DNA from: Bacteroidota bacterium
Lineage (GTDB): Bacteria > Bacteroidota > Ignavibacteria > Ignavibacteriales > Melioribacteraceae
Assembly (NCBI GenBank): GCA_023381535.1
Contig: JAMCSN010000005.1
Location: 1-11,505, forward strand
Length of the DNA stretch: 11,505 nucleotides
Direction of reading: 5' to 3'
Shown here: positions 1-7,269 of the stretch, one piece after another
Layout: each line of letters begins with the position of its first letter
Numbering within the stretch: position 1 is the first letter of the stretch
Notes under the pieces: generated by a model
The model's input: only the letters and a program-made list of their open reading frames with translations
Database searches by the model: none
What the model was told of the DNA's origin: nothing
Position numbers and translations under genes: made by a program

Positions 1-186
1 GGTTTTGTTCCGTCTAAAAGCGCTTATTATGGAACAACAAAAGGAAATATTATTAATCTCGGCATTACTGCAACAAAAGCTATTGCTGTAACCGATAAAT
101 TTTCGCTCCCTATAACTGTATCATATATCGGCAATCCATCTATTGACAAAACTTATCTAGTATTCGGCGTCAGCTTCACGTTCTAA
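1..186 (+). CDS. C-terminal end of an outer-membrane beta-barrel protein (possibly TorF-type putative porin), 5' truncated by window
   Basis: The frame is open from base 1 and ends at TAA 184-186, giving 61 residues. The tail shows alternating polar and hydrophobic residues typical of membrane beta strands and ends in TYLVFGVSFTF. A terminal Phe preceded by alternating aromatic/hydrophobic residues is the usual C-terminal signal of outer-membrane barrels recognised by the BAM complex. Genes of the TorF/gcw_chp putative porin family (TIGR02001) are often found beside ammonium transporter genes, and the amt gene begins 146 bases downstream on the same strand, so this family is my best guess. 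The barrel call is well supported by the strand pattern; the exact family is inference because most of the protein lies outside the window. Confidence 0.6.
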   Translation, partial: GFVPSKSAYYGTTKGNIINLGITATKAIAVTDKFSLPITVSYIGNPSIDKTYLVFGVSFTF

Positions 187-241
187 CTCAACAAAAAAAT
201 CAATCGAAACCGGAAAAAGAAAAATGAAATTCGCAATCGTA

Positions 242-247
242 TATAAT
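242..247 (+). promoter_or_regulatory. Candidate -10 box for amt (TATAAT)
   Basis: A perfect TATAAT lies about 85 bases before the amt start in the AT-rich gap 187-332. No good -35 hexamer is present 16-18 bases upstream (the sequence there is A-rich), and no sigma-54 TGGCAC/TTGC signature is present, which would have been expected for classic nitrogen control in proteobacteria. The call rests only on the hexamer and its position. Confidence 0.3.
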
Positions 248-332
248 AACCTGTGGAAAACTTCTCGTATCGCATATCCAAAACAGAATTGATCTTACCG
301 GTTTTACATTAACAATAAATTGGAGAAACATT

Positions 333-1862
333 ATGAAGGTAACTCATATAATTTTAATTGCGATGGTCTTCTTTGTCACAATGATTTCGATTGTTCCAAC
401 TACCGTTCTTGCCCAGGTAGATCCGTCAGGAACAAAAACCGGAACCATCAAAGATGTGCCCGCAGCAAAACCGGGCAATCCAACTTTATCGGAAATTGCT
501 GATGCGGTCGGACATAATAAAATCGCGACCAACATCATGTGGACATTGATCACCGGGTTTTTGGTAATGTTCATGCAGGCTGGATTTGCAATGGTTGAAA
601 CCGGATTCACGCGGGCCAAGAACGTTGCACATACAATGGGAATGAACTTTCTTGTTTATGCGCTCGGCGTTATTGGTTTTTACATTTGCGGTTTTGCGAT
701 TATGTTTGGCGGGGTTGGCAGCGTTGCTGCGTTAGGCGGAACTCCCGGATTGACAAACGAGTTTGCTATTGCTATCGCCGGAAAAACTTTTGGATTATTT
801 GGAACCAACGGATTTTTTCTCGGCGGTTCCGTTTATGATGTCGGCGTTTTCACATTATTCCTATTCCAGATGGTATTCATGGATACAACCGCAACAATTC
901 CAACAGGAGCTATGGCAGAAAGATGGAAGTTCACTGCATTCATGCTTTATGCGTTTTTCATTTCAATGATTGTATATCCGTTGTTCGGAAATTGGGTCTG
1001 GGGTGGCGGCTGGTTAGCTGCATTGGGAACAAATTTTGGTTTGGGTCATGGACATGTTGACTTCGCCGGTTCGTCTGTTGTTCACATGGTTGGCGGTATT
1101 GCCGCATTAGCTGGCGCAATGGTTATAGGTCCACGAATCGGAAAATACAACAAAGACGGTTCTTCAAACGCTATTCCCGGACATAATTTACCAATGGCAA
1201 TTATCGGAACATTTATTTTGGCGTTTGGCTGGTTCGGTTTCAATCCCGGCTCAACATTGGCGGGAACAGATTTGCGAATTAGTGTTGTCGCCACTAACAC
1301 GATGATTGCTTCGGCATCCGGCGCATTGTTTGCAACTTTATATATGATGTGGAAATTCAAAAAACCGGATCCCAGTATGATGGCAAACGGAATGCTTGCC
1401 GGATTAGTCGCAATTACAGCACCGTGTGCATTCGTTAATTCAATTTCAGCATTTGGTATTGGAGCCGTTGCCGGTGTTTTAGTTGTTGTAGCGGTTTTCT
1501 TCATCGATCAAAAATTAAAAATTGACGATCCCGTCGGTGCAATTGCAGTTCATGGCGTTAACGGCGCGTGGGGAGTTTTATCTCTCGGTCTTTTTGCAGA
1601 CGGAACTTACGGCGACGGATGGAACGGTGTTAGCGGTACAGTAAAAGGATTATTCTTTGGCGATCCTTCACAGTTCGTTGCTCAATTGATCGGTACAGTT
1701 ACATGTATTGTATTTGTATTTGCCGCAATGTACGGCTTCTTCAAGTTACAGGATAAGATTTGGGGAATCCGCGTTGATGCAAAAGATGAAGTTGCGGGTC
1801 TTGATATGCCGGAGATGGGTGTTCACGGTTATGAAACTGACGCGCCTGCTCATAGTTTATAA
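333..1862 (+). CDS. amt: Ammonium transporter, Amt/MEP family
   Basis: A 509-residue inner-membrane channel for NH4+/NH3. A cleavable signal peptide (residues 1-28, ending VLAQ) is followed by a roughly 30-residue periplasmic lead and about 11 hydrophobic segments. By alignment from memory to E. coli AmtB, the key residues are present: the Phe gate F182 and F303, substrate-site W223 and S307, D243, and the twin pore histidines H251 (SSVVHMVGG) and H407 (IAVHGVNG). The signature GWFGFNPGS is at 299-307. The cytoplasmic tail contains GLDMPEMGVHGYE (489-501), the variant of the GLDxxxHGE motif that P-II proteins such as GlnK contact. The ATG at 333 is preceded by GGAGA seven to eight bases upstream and opens the signal peptide. 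No glnK/glnB lies beside it in the window, so the P-II partner must be elsewhere. Length is slightly above the usual 400-480 because of the signal peptide and lead. Confidence 0.96.
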   Translation: MKVTHIILIAMVFFVTMISIVPTTVLAQVDPSGTKTGTIKDVPAAKPGNPTLSEIADAVGHNKIATNIMWTLITGFLVMFMQAGFAMVETGFTRAKNVAHTMGMNFLVYALGVIGFYICGFAIMFGGVGSVAALGGTPGLTNEFAIAIAGKTFGLFGTNGFFLGGSVYDVGVFTLFLFQMVFMDTTATIPTGAMAERWKFTAFMLYAFFISMIVYPLFGNWVWGGGWLAALGTNFGLGHGHVDFAGSSVVHMVGGIAALAGAMVIGPRIGKYNKDGSSNAIPGHNLPMAIIGTFILAFGWFGFNPGSTLAGTDLRISVVATNTMIASASGALFATLYMMWKFKKPDPSMMANGMLAGLVAITAPCAFVNSISAFGIGAVAGVLVVVAVFFIDQKLKIDDPVGAIAVHGVNGAWGVLSLGLFADGTYGDGWNGVSGTVKGLFFGDPSQFVAQLIGTVTCIVFVFAAMYGFFKLQDKIWGIRVDAKDEVAGLDMPEMGVHGYETDAPAHSL

Positions 1863-1881
1863 TTGATGTTATAGGAAAACA

Positions 1882-1939
1882 TAATCCCGGTTTTAATAAC
1901 GCCCGTCCCTCTTGCAAAAAGAGGGACGAGACGGGATTA
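1882..1939. terminator. Nested hairpin between convergent genes, probable bidirectional terminator
   Basis: An inner perfect 10-bp stem, CGTCCCTCTT (1904-1913) with AAGAGGGACG (1919-1928), has a 5-base loop. It is enclosed by a second 8-bp stem, TAATCCCG (1882-1889) with CGGGATTA (1932-1939). It begins 19 bases after the amt stop and lies between amt (+) and the leftward genes. Neither strand has a long T run directly after the stem, so termination may be weak, or the structure may be a repeated palindrome that also acts as a terminator or mRNA 3'-end protector. Confidence 0.55.
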
Positions 1940-1969
1940 CAAAAACTCATCGAAAATTTTATTTCACTT

Positions 1970-2170
1970 CTAGGTTTTTTCTACAGATAATTTTTTTATT
2001 ACAAATGTAGCAACGAACGCCTCAAGCAAACTAAGAGGAACGGCAAAATACAACAGTCCGCTTGGCAAAACCCCCATATTCCCAATAACCACCCACATTA
2101 AAACAAACCCTACGAACCAACTGAGCAGAGTAGTTTGTGTTAAAGAAAATTTCTTCGAGATAATAAAAAT
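1970..2170 (-). pseudogene. 3' part of a small two-helix membrane protein, no usable start codon
   Basis: On the minus strand a frame runs from ATT (2170-2168) to TAG (1972-1970), 66 codons. It is clearly protein-like: a basic start (ISKKFSLTQTT), a hydrophobic segment (LLSWFVGFVLMWVVIG), a Gly/Pro turn (NMGVLPSG), a second hydrophobic segment (LLYFAVPLSLLEAFVATFVI) and a basic end (KKLSVEKT). The frame stays open upstream to about 2209, inside the end of the neighbouring T9SS gene, but no ATG, GTG or TTG occurs before codon 25, which is in the middle of the first helix. Either translation starts at the rare ATT codon, or the 5' end was lost when the T9SS gene came to lie against it. I do not recognise a named family. 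Uninterrupted membrane-protein character argues for a recent loss or a real unusual start. Confidence 0.45.
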
Positions 2171-2172
2171 GG

Positions 2173-3426
2173 CTATTTCATCAAAATCATTTTCTTGCTT
2201 TGAACAAAATCATTAGCCCGAAGTGTGTAAAAATAAACCCCGCTTGAAAGCTTTGAAGCGTCGAAATCAACCGAGTATTTTCCCGGCTGTAAATTTTCAT
2301 TTACTAATTCAGAAACTTCCTGCCCAAGAGTGTTGAATACTTTCAAAGACACATTTGTACTTGAGGGAAGCGAGAAAGAAATTTTTGTGCTCGGGTTAAA
2401 AGGGTTTGGATAGTTTTGACTCAGTGAAAATTCCTGCGGTATAATTACATTGTTATTTTCTATGGAGGTAGTACCCTGAATAGGATATCTATAAACACTA
2501 GCGGAGTTGGAATTGTAAAAATAAAGATACTGTGGTGTTGCCGCTAGAAAATCATTTAGAGAACTTGCAAGCGCGGGGGGAAAATTGTTTCCCACTTCGC
2601 TCCAGTTATTTCCGTTATCTTCCGATGTGAAAACCTTTCCCGCCTGAAAAATGATGTCGCTATAGTATGTAAATATTTTGTTTCCAACCGAAACTGTACT
2701 TCGTGTGCCTGCGGTTACCCCAATGCCGCTGGGAAATCCCGAGGTTATGCTTGCCCAGCCTGTATCTGCAACAAACTTATACATCCCGTAAGTTGAACCG
2801 TAAATCTCTCCATTAACAGTATGGACTGACCCTATAATTATTTTAGGATTTTTTAATGTCCAGTTTGCGCCGCCGTCAGTAGAAATGAAAGAGCCAAGAT
2901 TTACTGCGCAGAAAACCATTTTGTTTCCGCTGGCGGCAAAATCAAAACCTAAAACTTGTGCTTGTGTATAATTTATATTTATTTGATTCCAGCTGCTTCC
3001 GTTATCTTCTGATTTGAATACTGCATTTCTGTTAGAGAGGGCATATAAGGTATTTCCGTCGGAGACCAGACTCAATACAGCCCCACCCGAAAAAGAAATT
3101 GTTGATTTACTAACCCACGTCACCCCGTCGTCTGATGACGAGTATATTCTGTTGATCCCGACAATTGCAAAAACCTCATTGCCGTGTCCGTGTACATAGT
3201 AAACCTTATCGGGAAATTTATTTGCAATATTTGTCCATGTGCTGCCGTTATCGGTTGAACGGAAAACATATTGTTGTCCCTGGTAACCGTATAAAAATAC
3301 AGTAGAGCCATGTACTGCCATTAGTCCAACGCCGACGTTATAATCGGCAACTTTTTCCCATTGAGCAAATAGCTTTGGAACAGAAGTAAACAGTATTATC
3401 ATTAGTATTAAATATATTTTTTTCAT
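2173..3426 (-). CDS. Secreted Asp-box (BNR) beta-propeller protein with T9SS type A sorting domain
   Basis: A 417-residue exported protein. It has a signal peptide (1-21, ending KLFAQ) and a repeat region with five Asp-boxes of the S-x-D-x-G-x-x-W type: STDNGSTW (57-64), 98-104, SEDNGSSW (139-146), STDGGANW (182-189) and SEDNGNNW (268-275). Such boxes mark the turns of sialidase/sortilin/Ycf48-like propellers. A T9SS C-terminal domain covers about 333-417 with NYPNPFNPSTKISFSLP, GQEV and SSGVYFYTL motifs, and ends KKMILMK. This domain directs passage through the outer membrane and usually cell-surface attachment. No sialidase catalytic set is evident, so a binding or structural role is more likely than an enzyme. 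The AAGGAG ribosome site (3432-3437) overlaps the TAA of the upstream gene, only 9 bases away, so the two are almost certainly cotranscribed. Its stop is three bases from the membrane-protein remnant frame. Confidence 0.88.
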   Translation of the reverse strand: MKKIYLILMIILFTSVPKLFAQWEKVADYNVGVGLMAVHGSTVFLYGYQGQQYVFRSTDNGSTWTNIANKFPDKVYYVHGHGNEVFAIVGINRIYSSSDDGVTWVSKSTISFSGGAVLSLVSDGNTLYALSNRNAVFKSEDNGSSWNQININYTQAQVLGFDFAASGNKMVFCAVNLGSFISTDGGANWTLKNPKIIIGSVHTVNGEIYGSTYGMYKFVADTGWASITSGFPSGIGVTAGTRSTVSVGNKIFTYYSDIIFQAGKVFTSEDNGNNWSEVGNNFPPALASSLNDFLAATPQYLYFYNSNSASVYRYPIQGTTSIENNNVIIPQEFSLSQNYPNPFNPSTKISFSLPSSTNVSLKVFNTLGQEVSELVNENLQPGKYSVDFDASKLSSGVYFYTLRANDFVQSKKMILMK

Positions 3427-3435
3427 TGTTTCTCC

Positions 3436-4530
3436 TTATTTGATCAAAATCATTTTTTTCGTTTGAAGAAATGTACCCGCAGAAATTTTGTATAGATAAA
3501 TTCCGCTTGATAAATTAGCCGCGTTGTAATCTACGGCATAAGTGCCGGCATTCATTTGTTGATTTAATAGATTGGTTACTTCTCTTCCCGTGATCTCGTA
3601 AACACTTAGATTCACAAAAGAAGATTGCGGGAGTGAAAAAGAAATTTTTGTACTTGGATTAAATGGATTCGGATAGTTTTGAGATAATGAATAGTCTGAT
3701 GGAATTTCATTTATCCTCTCAACACTTGTTGGATTGCTGACCCCATTACCGCTGGTCCAGTTTATAGCGCTTATTTCAACGGCTCCGGAAGTTGAGTTTT
3801 GATCTTTTACTGTTATTGATACCGTCTCGCCCGTCTTTGTTATAATATGATATATCACAGTTGTAGAAGTGTTTTGATCCCATGTTAATGTTGACACTTC
3901 TTTTATCCTCAACGCATCAAGCACTTTTCCATCGGGCATCGTTACTTTTCCGTATGCGTCTGATGTATAAGTAACAGAAAGATTTTGAACGATTGTGGTT
4001 GTTTGGTTGCCGATTATTGGAACGGTTATCGTTGTTGCTACGGTTTGTGTGCCGCTATAATTCCAGCTATTGTTATAATTCAACGGTAGATTATAATGTG
4101 TCTTCTTTGGCGAGAACGTAATTTTTCCAATTGAATTAAAACCTTGAGGAGTTGTCACTGTGCCGGTACCGTCTGTATAGTAATCTGGTCCAATAGAATT
4201 GTAAACCCATGTTTTAGAAAATACACTGGCAAAGGTTCCTTCATAATACGATGCATACTGCGCATTTGGAAAGTCCGCTGCATATGGGGATGATGCTTTA
4301 TCTTTGCTTTCAGTTACAAATTCAGCTTCCGAGACTAAGCCGCTAAAATTCCAACTCGTCGCTCCGGGCGCGCCTATATTTGCAGTCGTGACAGAAAAAT
4401 TTGCAAATGTTGTTATTTTATTTCCTATTACCAGCCGAGCTTGAAGATCGGAAGCGGTAATTGTTATTTGTGCATTAACTTTATATACGAATAAAAGAGC
4501 AATTGCTGTAAGAAGTAAATGTCTCTTCAT
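3436..4530 (-). CDS. Secreted protein of unknown function with T9SS type A sorting domain
   Basis: A 364-residue exported protein with a signal peptide (1-20, ending KVNA before Q21) and a T9SS type A C-terminal domain (about 278-364: NYPNPFNPSTKISFSLP, ITGREV, LSSGIYLYKISAG, final KKMILIK). The central 250 residues are rich in Thr, Ser, Asn and aromatic residues with no Cys, as in beta-sandwich surface proteins. The stretch DAYGKVTMPDGKVLDALRIKE (split over about 191-211) resembles a segment common in T9SS cargo of this group, but I cannot name a function. An ideal ribosome site AGGAGG lies six bases before the ATG, which starts the signal peptide. It is first in a two-gene unit with the Asp-box protein. 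The sorting domain is nearly identical to that of its neighbour, so the two cargo domains differ while the export tag is shared. Confidence 0.85.
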   Translation of the reverse strand: MKRHLLLTAIALLFVYKVNAQITITASDLQARLVIGNKITTFANFSVTTANIGAPGATSWNFSGLVSEAEFVTESKDKASSPYAADFPNAQYASYYEGTFASVFSKTWVYNSIGPDYYTDGTGTVTTPQGFNSIGKITFSPKKTHYNLPLNYNNSWNYSGTQTVATTITVPIIGNQTTTIVQNLSVTYTSDAYGKVTMPDGKVLDALRIKEVSTLTWDQNTSTTVIYHIITKTGETVSITVKDQNSTSGAVEISAINWTSGNGVSNPTSVERINEIPSDYSLSQNYPNPFNPSTKISFSLPQSSFVNLSVYEITGREVTNLLNQQMNAGTYAVDYNAANLSSGIYLYKISAGTFLQTKKMILIK

Positions 4531-4547
4531 TTAGAACCTCCTGTTTA

Positions 4548-4577
4548 CTTATAATTTTCTGCCGGGAGTATTGTAAA
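4548..4577 (-). promoter_or_regulatory. Candidate sigma-70-like promoter of the two-gene T9SS unit
   Basis: On the minus strand TTTACA (4577-4572) and TATAAG (4553-4548) are separated by 18 bases, 17 bases before the ATG at 4530. The predicted transcript start would leave a very short leader that begins close to the AGGAGG ribosome site. The hexamers are good but the gap is AT-rich, so chance matches are possible. Confidence 0.3.
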
Positions 4578-4652
4578 TTTTTTTAGTTTGATATTTTCGA
4601 AATAGCAGGTAAAATTTTTTTTAGATTTTAGAATAAACCTTGGAGAAAATAT

Positions 4653-4694
4653 AATGGGACACGGTGCCCGTTTCAATACGGCATCTGTCGTATT
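4653..4694 (+). repeat. Two adjacent GC-richer dyads in the 201-base gap 4531-4731
   Basis: Dyad 1 pairs AATGGG (4653-4658) with CCCGTT (4667-4672). Dyad 2 pairs AATACGGC (4675-4682) with GTCGTATT (4687-4694) around the tetraloop ATCT. In plus-strand RNA each stem is complete using one G-U pair; in minus-strand RNA those positions become A-C mismatches, so the plus-strand transcript folds better. A TATAAT at 4650-4655 (plus) and TTTTAATT after dyad 2 are also present. It could be a 3' structure for the response-regulator transcript, a dispersed repeat or a tiny RNA. The rest of this gap holds only the candidate promoter and AT-rich sequence. Confidence 0.4.
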
Positions 4695-4731
4695 TTAATT
4701 GTGGGAAGTAATTTGTGCGCTGATTGGTGAG

Positions 4732-5385
4732 TTAAATGATTTTGTGCTTGATCGCTTTCTGAACGGCTTGGACTTTATTGTGGACTTCTAACTTTTTATA
4801 AATATTCTCGATATGCTTTCTAACTGTAGCCGATGAAATAAAAAGAAGATCGGCAATTTTGATATAATCTTCTCCTTTGCTCAACTGCTCCAATACCTCT
4901 ATTTCTCTTTTTGAAAGTGAAAAGTTGTTCTGTTCATTATCGGTGTTTACTGTTTCCGACTTGCGTAACAGTTCCAAAGTCTTCGCCGCAATTACCGGGG
5001 ACATCGGCGCGCCGCCATTAATTATCATTTCGATGCTCTCAAATATTTTATCGGGAGATTCATCCTTTAATAAATATCCGTTTGCGCCTGCTTGTATTGA
5101 GTTAAATATTTTTTCTTCATCGTCGAAAACCGTTAGCATAATTACTTTTATCCCGGAATATTTATTTCTAATGATCTCGGTTGCTTCAATGCCGTTCAAC
5201 TCCGGCATTTCGATGTCCATAAGAATAGTATCTACATCGCTATCCTCTTCTAGTTTTTTAATCAACTCATTTCCGTTCTTAGCACGGAACTTAAATTCGA
5301 TTCTGTTTGAGAATAATTCCAATTTTTCTTTTATTGATCCGGCAAGCAGATCGTTATCTTCCGCTAAAGCAATTCTTATTTTCAT
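4732..5385 (-). CDS. Response regulator, NarL/FixJ (LuxR-type HTH) family
   Basis: A 217-residue cytoplasmic transcription regulator. The receiver domain (about 1-122) has the acidic pair E9/D10, phosphoacceptor D57 in ILMDIEMP, T85 in MLTVFD and K107 in YLLKDES, the complete set for phosphorylation and switching. A linker of about 30 residues leads to a LuxR/GerE helix-turn-helix (about 155-215) with LSKREIEVLEQLSKGE and the recognition region SSATVRKHIENIYKKLEV. Length is normal for the family. It lies 70 bases downstream of the sensor kinase gene on the same strand, so it is its likely partner. No strong ribosome site precedes the ATG, but the start opens directly at the first beta strand (MKIRIALAED). 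Targets are not known; the two T9SS genes that follow are the nearest candidates. Confidence 0.94.
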   Translation of the reverse strand: MKIRIALAEDNDLLAGSIKEKLELFSNRIEFKFRAKNGNELIKKLEEDSDVDTILMDIEMPELNGIEATEIIRNKYSGIKVIMLTVFDDEEKIFNSIQAGANGYLLKDESPDKIFESIEMIINGGAPMSPVIAAKTLELLRKSETVNTDNEQNNFSLSKREIEVLEQLSKGEDYIKIADLLFISSATVRKHIENIYKKLEVHNKVQAVQKAIKHKII

Positions 5386-5426
5386 TTATAGTTTTCAATA
5401 ATTAAAACGTTAAAAAATATACCGCA

Positions 5427-5439
5427 TGCCGACTCGGCA
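5427..5439. promoter_or_regulatory. 13-base palindrome between kinase and regulator genes
   Basis: TGCCGACTCGGCA has perfect 6-base arms around a single central base and sits in the 70-base gap between the sensor kinase and response regulator genes. It could be an operator for a dimeric regulator (for example autoregulation), a weak RNA hairpin, or part of a dispersed repeat. On the minus strand a run of six T follows 12 bases downstream of the dyad, too far for a standard terminator. Confidence 0.35.
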
Positions 5440-5455
5440 CAATACGTCAAATGCA

Positions 5456-7213
5456 CTAATTTGTATTAAACATGCATTCGATAGTGGTTCCATCATTGCC
5501 GCTTTCTATTTGAAATTTCCCGAACGCTTCTTCACAACGGGACTTCATATTATTAAGTCCGCTCCCCTCATTCAGTTTATTTACATCGAATCCTTTTCCA
5601 TTATCATGTATTGTCAGAATAATTCTCTCTTCTACCGAACTAAATTCAATGTTAATTTCCGTTGCTGAAGCATGTTTCAATGTATTCTGTATCGCTTCTT
5701 GAATAATCCGATAAATATTGAGCAGCTGCGTCGACGAAAGTTTACACGGCTTATCAATTTTATTTGCAAGAGCTGCTTTGGGAACAACCAAATCTAAGTT
5801 TAGTTTCAAGATCACTTCATTTATTCTGTAAATTAATTGATTAAGGTCTGCATCCTCATGTTTAATCGCCCAAATGGTATTGCGGAGATCTCCCAAAGTT
5901 TCTCTGCTGAACCGCCCGAGACGTTTAAGTTTTTCAACCAGTTGACTATTCTTTTCTTGAAATGCAATATTATCAAGCGTACTTATAACGAACGTCAACT
6001 GTGACCCGATATTGTCGTGGAGTTCTCTGGAAAGTCTGAGCTTCTCGTCCCCCAATTTTTTCTCCATTTCCGCTTTGTTCAACTGATTCTTCAGCTCAAG
6101 TTCTTTTTTCTCCCTTTTGTTTTTCAATTTTTGATTTCTATAGTACCAGGCGGAAACAACAACCAGTAGCAGTCCGGTAGCTATTAGCAAATAAACAATC
6201 AGACTTTTTTGTTTAAGCAGTAAAGCGTTTTCTGTAATAATTTTGTCTTTGTTCGCCGTCTCATAATCAATTTCCAGTTGAGCAATTATAGCGCCGGTTT
6301 CCAAATTGTTTACGCTGTCTTTGTAAACCTCATAATTTTCAAAATTAGCCAATGCTTTCAGATAATCTTTTTTCTTTTTGTAAAGTTCGGTTAGATTACG
6401 GTAGCTTTCCTGTATAAGAAACTTGTAACCAAGCTTTCTCGAAAGCTCAAGACACTTTTCATAACTTATTATTGCCGAATCCAAATCTCCTCGTTGTGAA
6501 TAAAGGTCGCCATAGAGTATATAATTTTCCGATCTGCCGAATTCACCGGATTCATTTTTTCTGTAACCATCGGACAGCTTTAAGTAACGAAGTGCTTCAT
6601 TATATTTTTTCTGCAAGATTTTTATACCGGCAATATTATTCAGACTGTAGGGAATCGCAATCGGATCGGATAATTCTCTCTTGATCTTCAAAGCTTTGGT
6701 GTAAAAAAACATTGCGCTGTCCAAATCATTCTGCATTTCTTTTAGAACGCCGTAATTGTCATATAGTTTGCTTTTATCGAGCGGTTTGAGGTTTTCTGCT
6801 TCGGCGATATAGATGGCTTTCCTCATATAGAATACGGCTTTGTTCATGTCTCTTCGTTTCAACTGATAGCCATATTCACCGTACGTCTCTGCAAGCATGT
6901 GGTAATCTTTTTGATTCTCGTAAATACTTATCGCTTCCAGATAATTTTCGGTTGATTTATCATATTTCCCGCGTAAGTAATAAGCCAGCCCCAAGTTGGT
7001 TAGAGATTTTGCCTCTCCATCAGAATATTTTATCCGGCGGGCAAGTTCTAAATTCTCACTAAAAATTTTTATCGATTGGCGTGTATTAGAAACTATGTAT
7101 TGATAAGGAATCGTATTAACAGAATCAACTTTGCTTTTTAAATCCTGCCCATGGCTGATTCCAAACCAAAAAAGAAGTATAGCAATAAAAAAAACCGCTT
7201 TTTGTATTTTCAT
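5456..7213 (-). CDS. TPR-sensor histidine kinase (HisKA_3 / NarX-type)
   Basis: A 585-residue membrane-bound sensor kinase. A signal peptide (1-23, ending ISHGQ) exports an N-terminal sensor of about six tetratricopeptide repeats (roughly 65-300; for example LGLAYYLRGKYDKSTENYLEA at 74-94 in two parts, YGDLYSQRGDLDSAIISYEK around 234-253). A transmembrane helix (about 338-357, YLLIATGLLLVVVSAWYY) leads to a coiled coil rich in Lys/Glu (362-395). The HisKA_3 dimer domain has phospho-acceptor H399 in SRELHDNIGSQ. The ATPase domain shows the N box (E506, N510), the G1 box DNGKG (537-541) and the G2 box GSGLNNM (550-556). It would autophosphorylate and pass phosphate to D57 of the adjacent regulator. 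The ligand of the TPR sensor is unknown. No clear Shine-Dalgarno precedes the ATG, but it opens the signal peptide. Confidence 0.93.
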   Translation of the reverse strand: MKIQKAVFFIAILLFWFGISHGQDLKSKVDSVNTIPYQYIVSNTRQSIKIFSENLELARRIKYSDGEAKSLTNLGLAYYLRGKYDKSTENYLEAISIYENQKDYHMLAETYGEYGYQLKRRDMNKAVFYMRKAIYIAEAENLKPLDKSKLYDNYGVLKEMQNDLDSAMFFYTKALKIKRELSDPIAIPYSLNNIAGIKILQKKYNEALRYLKLSDGYRKNESGEFGRSENYILYGDLYSQRGDLDSAIISYEKCLELSRKLGYKFLIQESYRNLTELYKKKKDYLKALANFENYEVYKDSVNNLETGAIIAQLEIDYETANKDKIITENALLLKQKSLIVYLLIATGLLLVVVSAWYYRNQKLKNKREKKELELKNQLNKAEMEKKLGDEKLRLSRELHDNIGSQLTFVISTLDNIAFQEKNSQLVEKLKRLGRFSRETLGDLRNTIWAIKHEDADLNQLIYRINEVILKLNLDLVVPKAALANKIDKPCKLSSTQLLNIYRIIQEAIQNTLKHASATEINIEFSSVEERIILTIHDNGKGFDVNKLNEGSGLNNMKSRCEEAFGKFQIESGNDGTTIECMFNTN

Positions 7214-7269
7214 TTTATTACGCGGGCAAAATTTTAATTATTAGTACTAGTCGAGAATACTGAAGATTT

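Noticed and set aside
224..292. 22-codon frame MKFAIVYNNLWKTSRIAYPKQN before amt
   Set aside because: No convincing ribosome site spacing, no family resemblance, and it overlaps the likely amt promoter.
207..304. Inverted pair AAACCGG (207-213) and CCGGTTT (298-304) flanking the amt leader
   Set aside because: Only seven bases and 84 apart; likely chance in a sequence of this composition.
241..332. Sigma-54 promoter for nitrogen control of amt
   Set aside because: No GG/GC pair in the TGGCAC-N5-TTGC arrangement was found.
1082..1504. 140-codon minus-strand open frame opposite amt
   Set aside because: It lies wholly inside the well-supported amt gene; its Ala/Pro/Ile-rich translation is the usual antisense shadow of membrane-protein codons.
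4877..5401. 174-codon plus-strand open frame opposite the response regulator
   Set aside because: Serine-rich antisense shadow; the minus-strand regulator has all receiver and HTH motifs.
5413..5451. TTGACG and TATATT as a promoter for the response regulator gene
   Set aside because: The spacing is 23 bases, too long for a sigma-70 type promoter.
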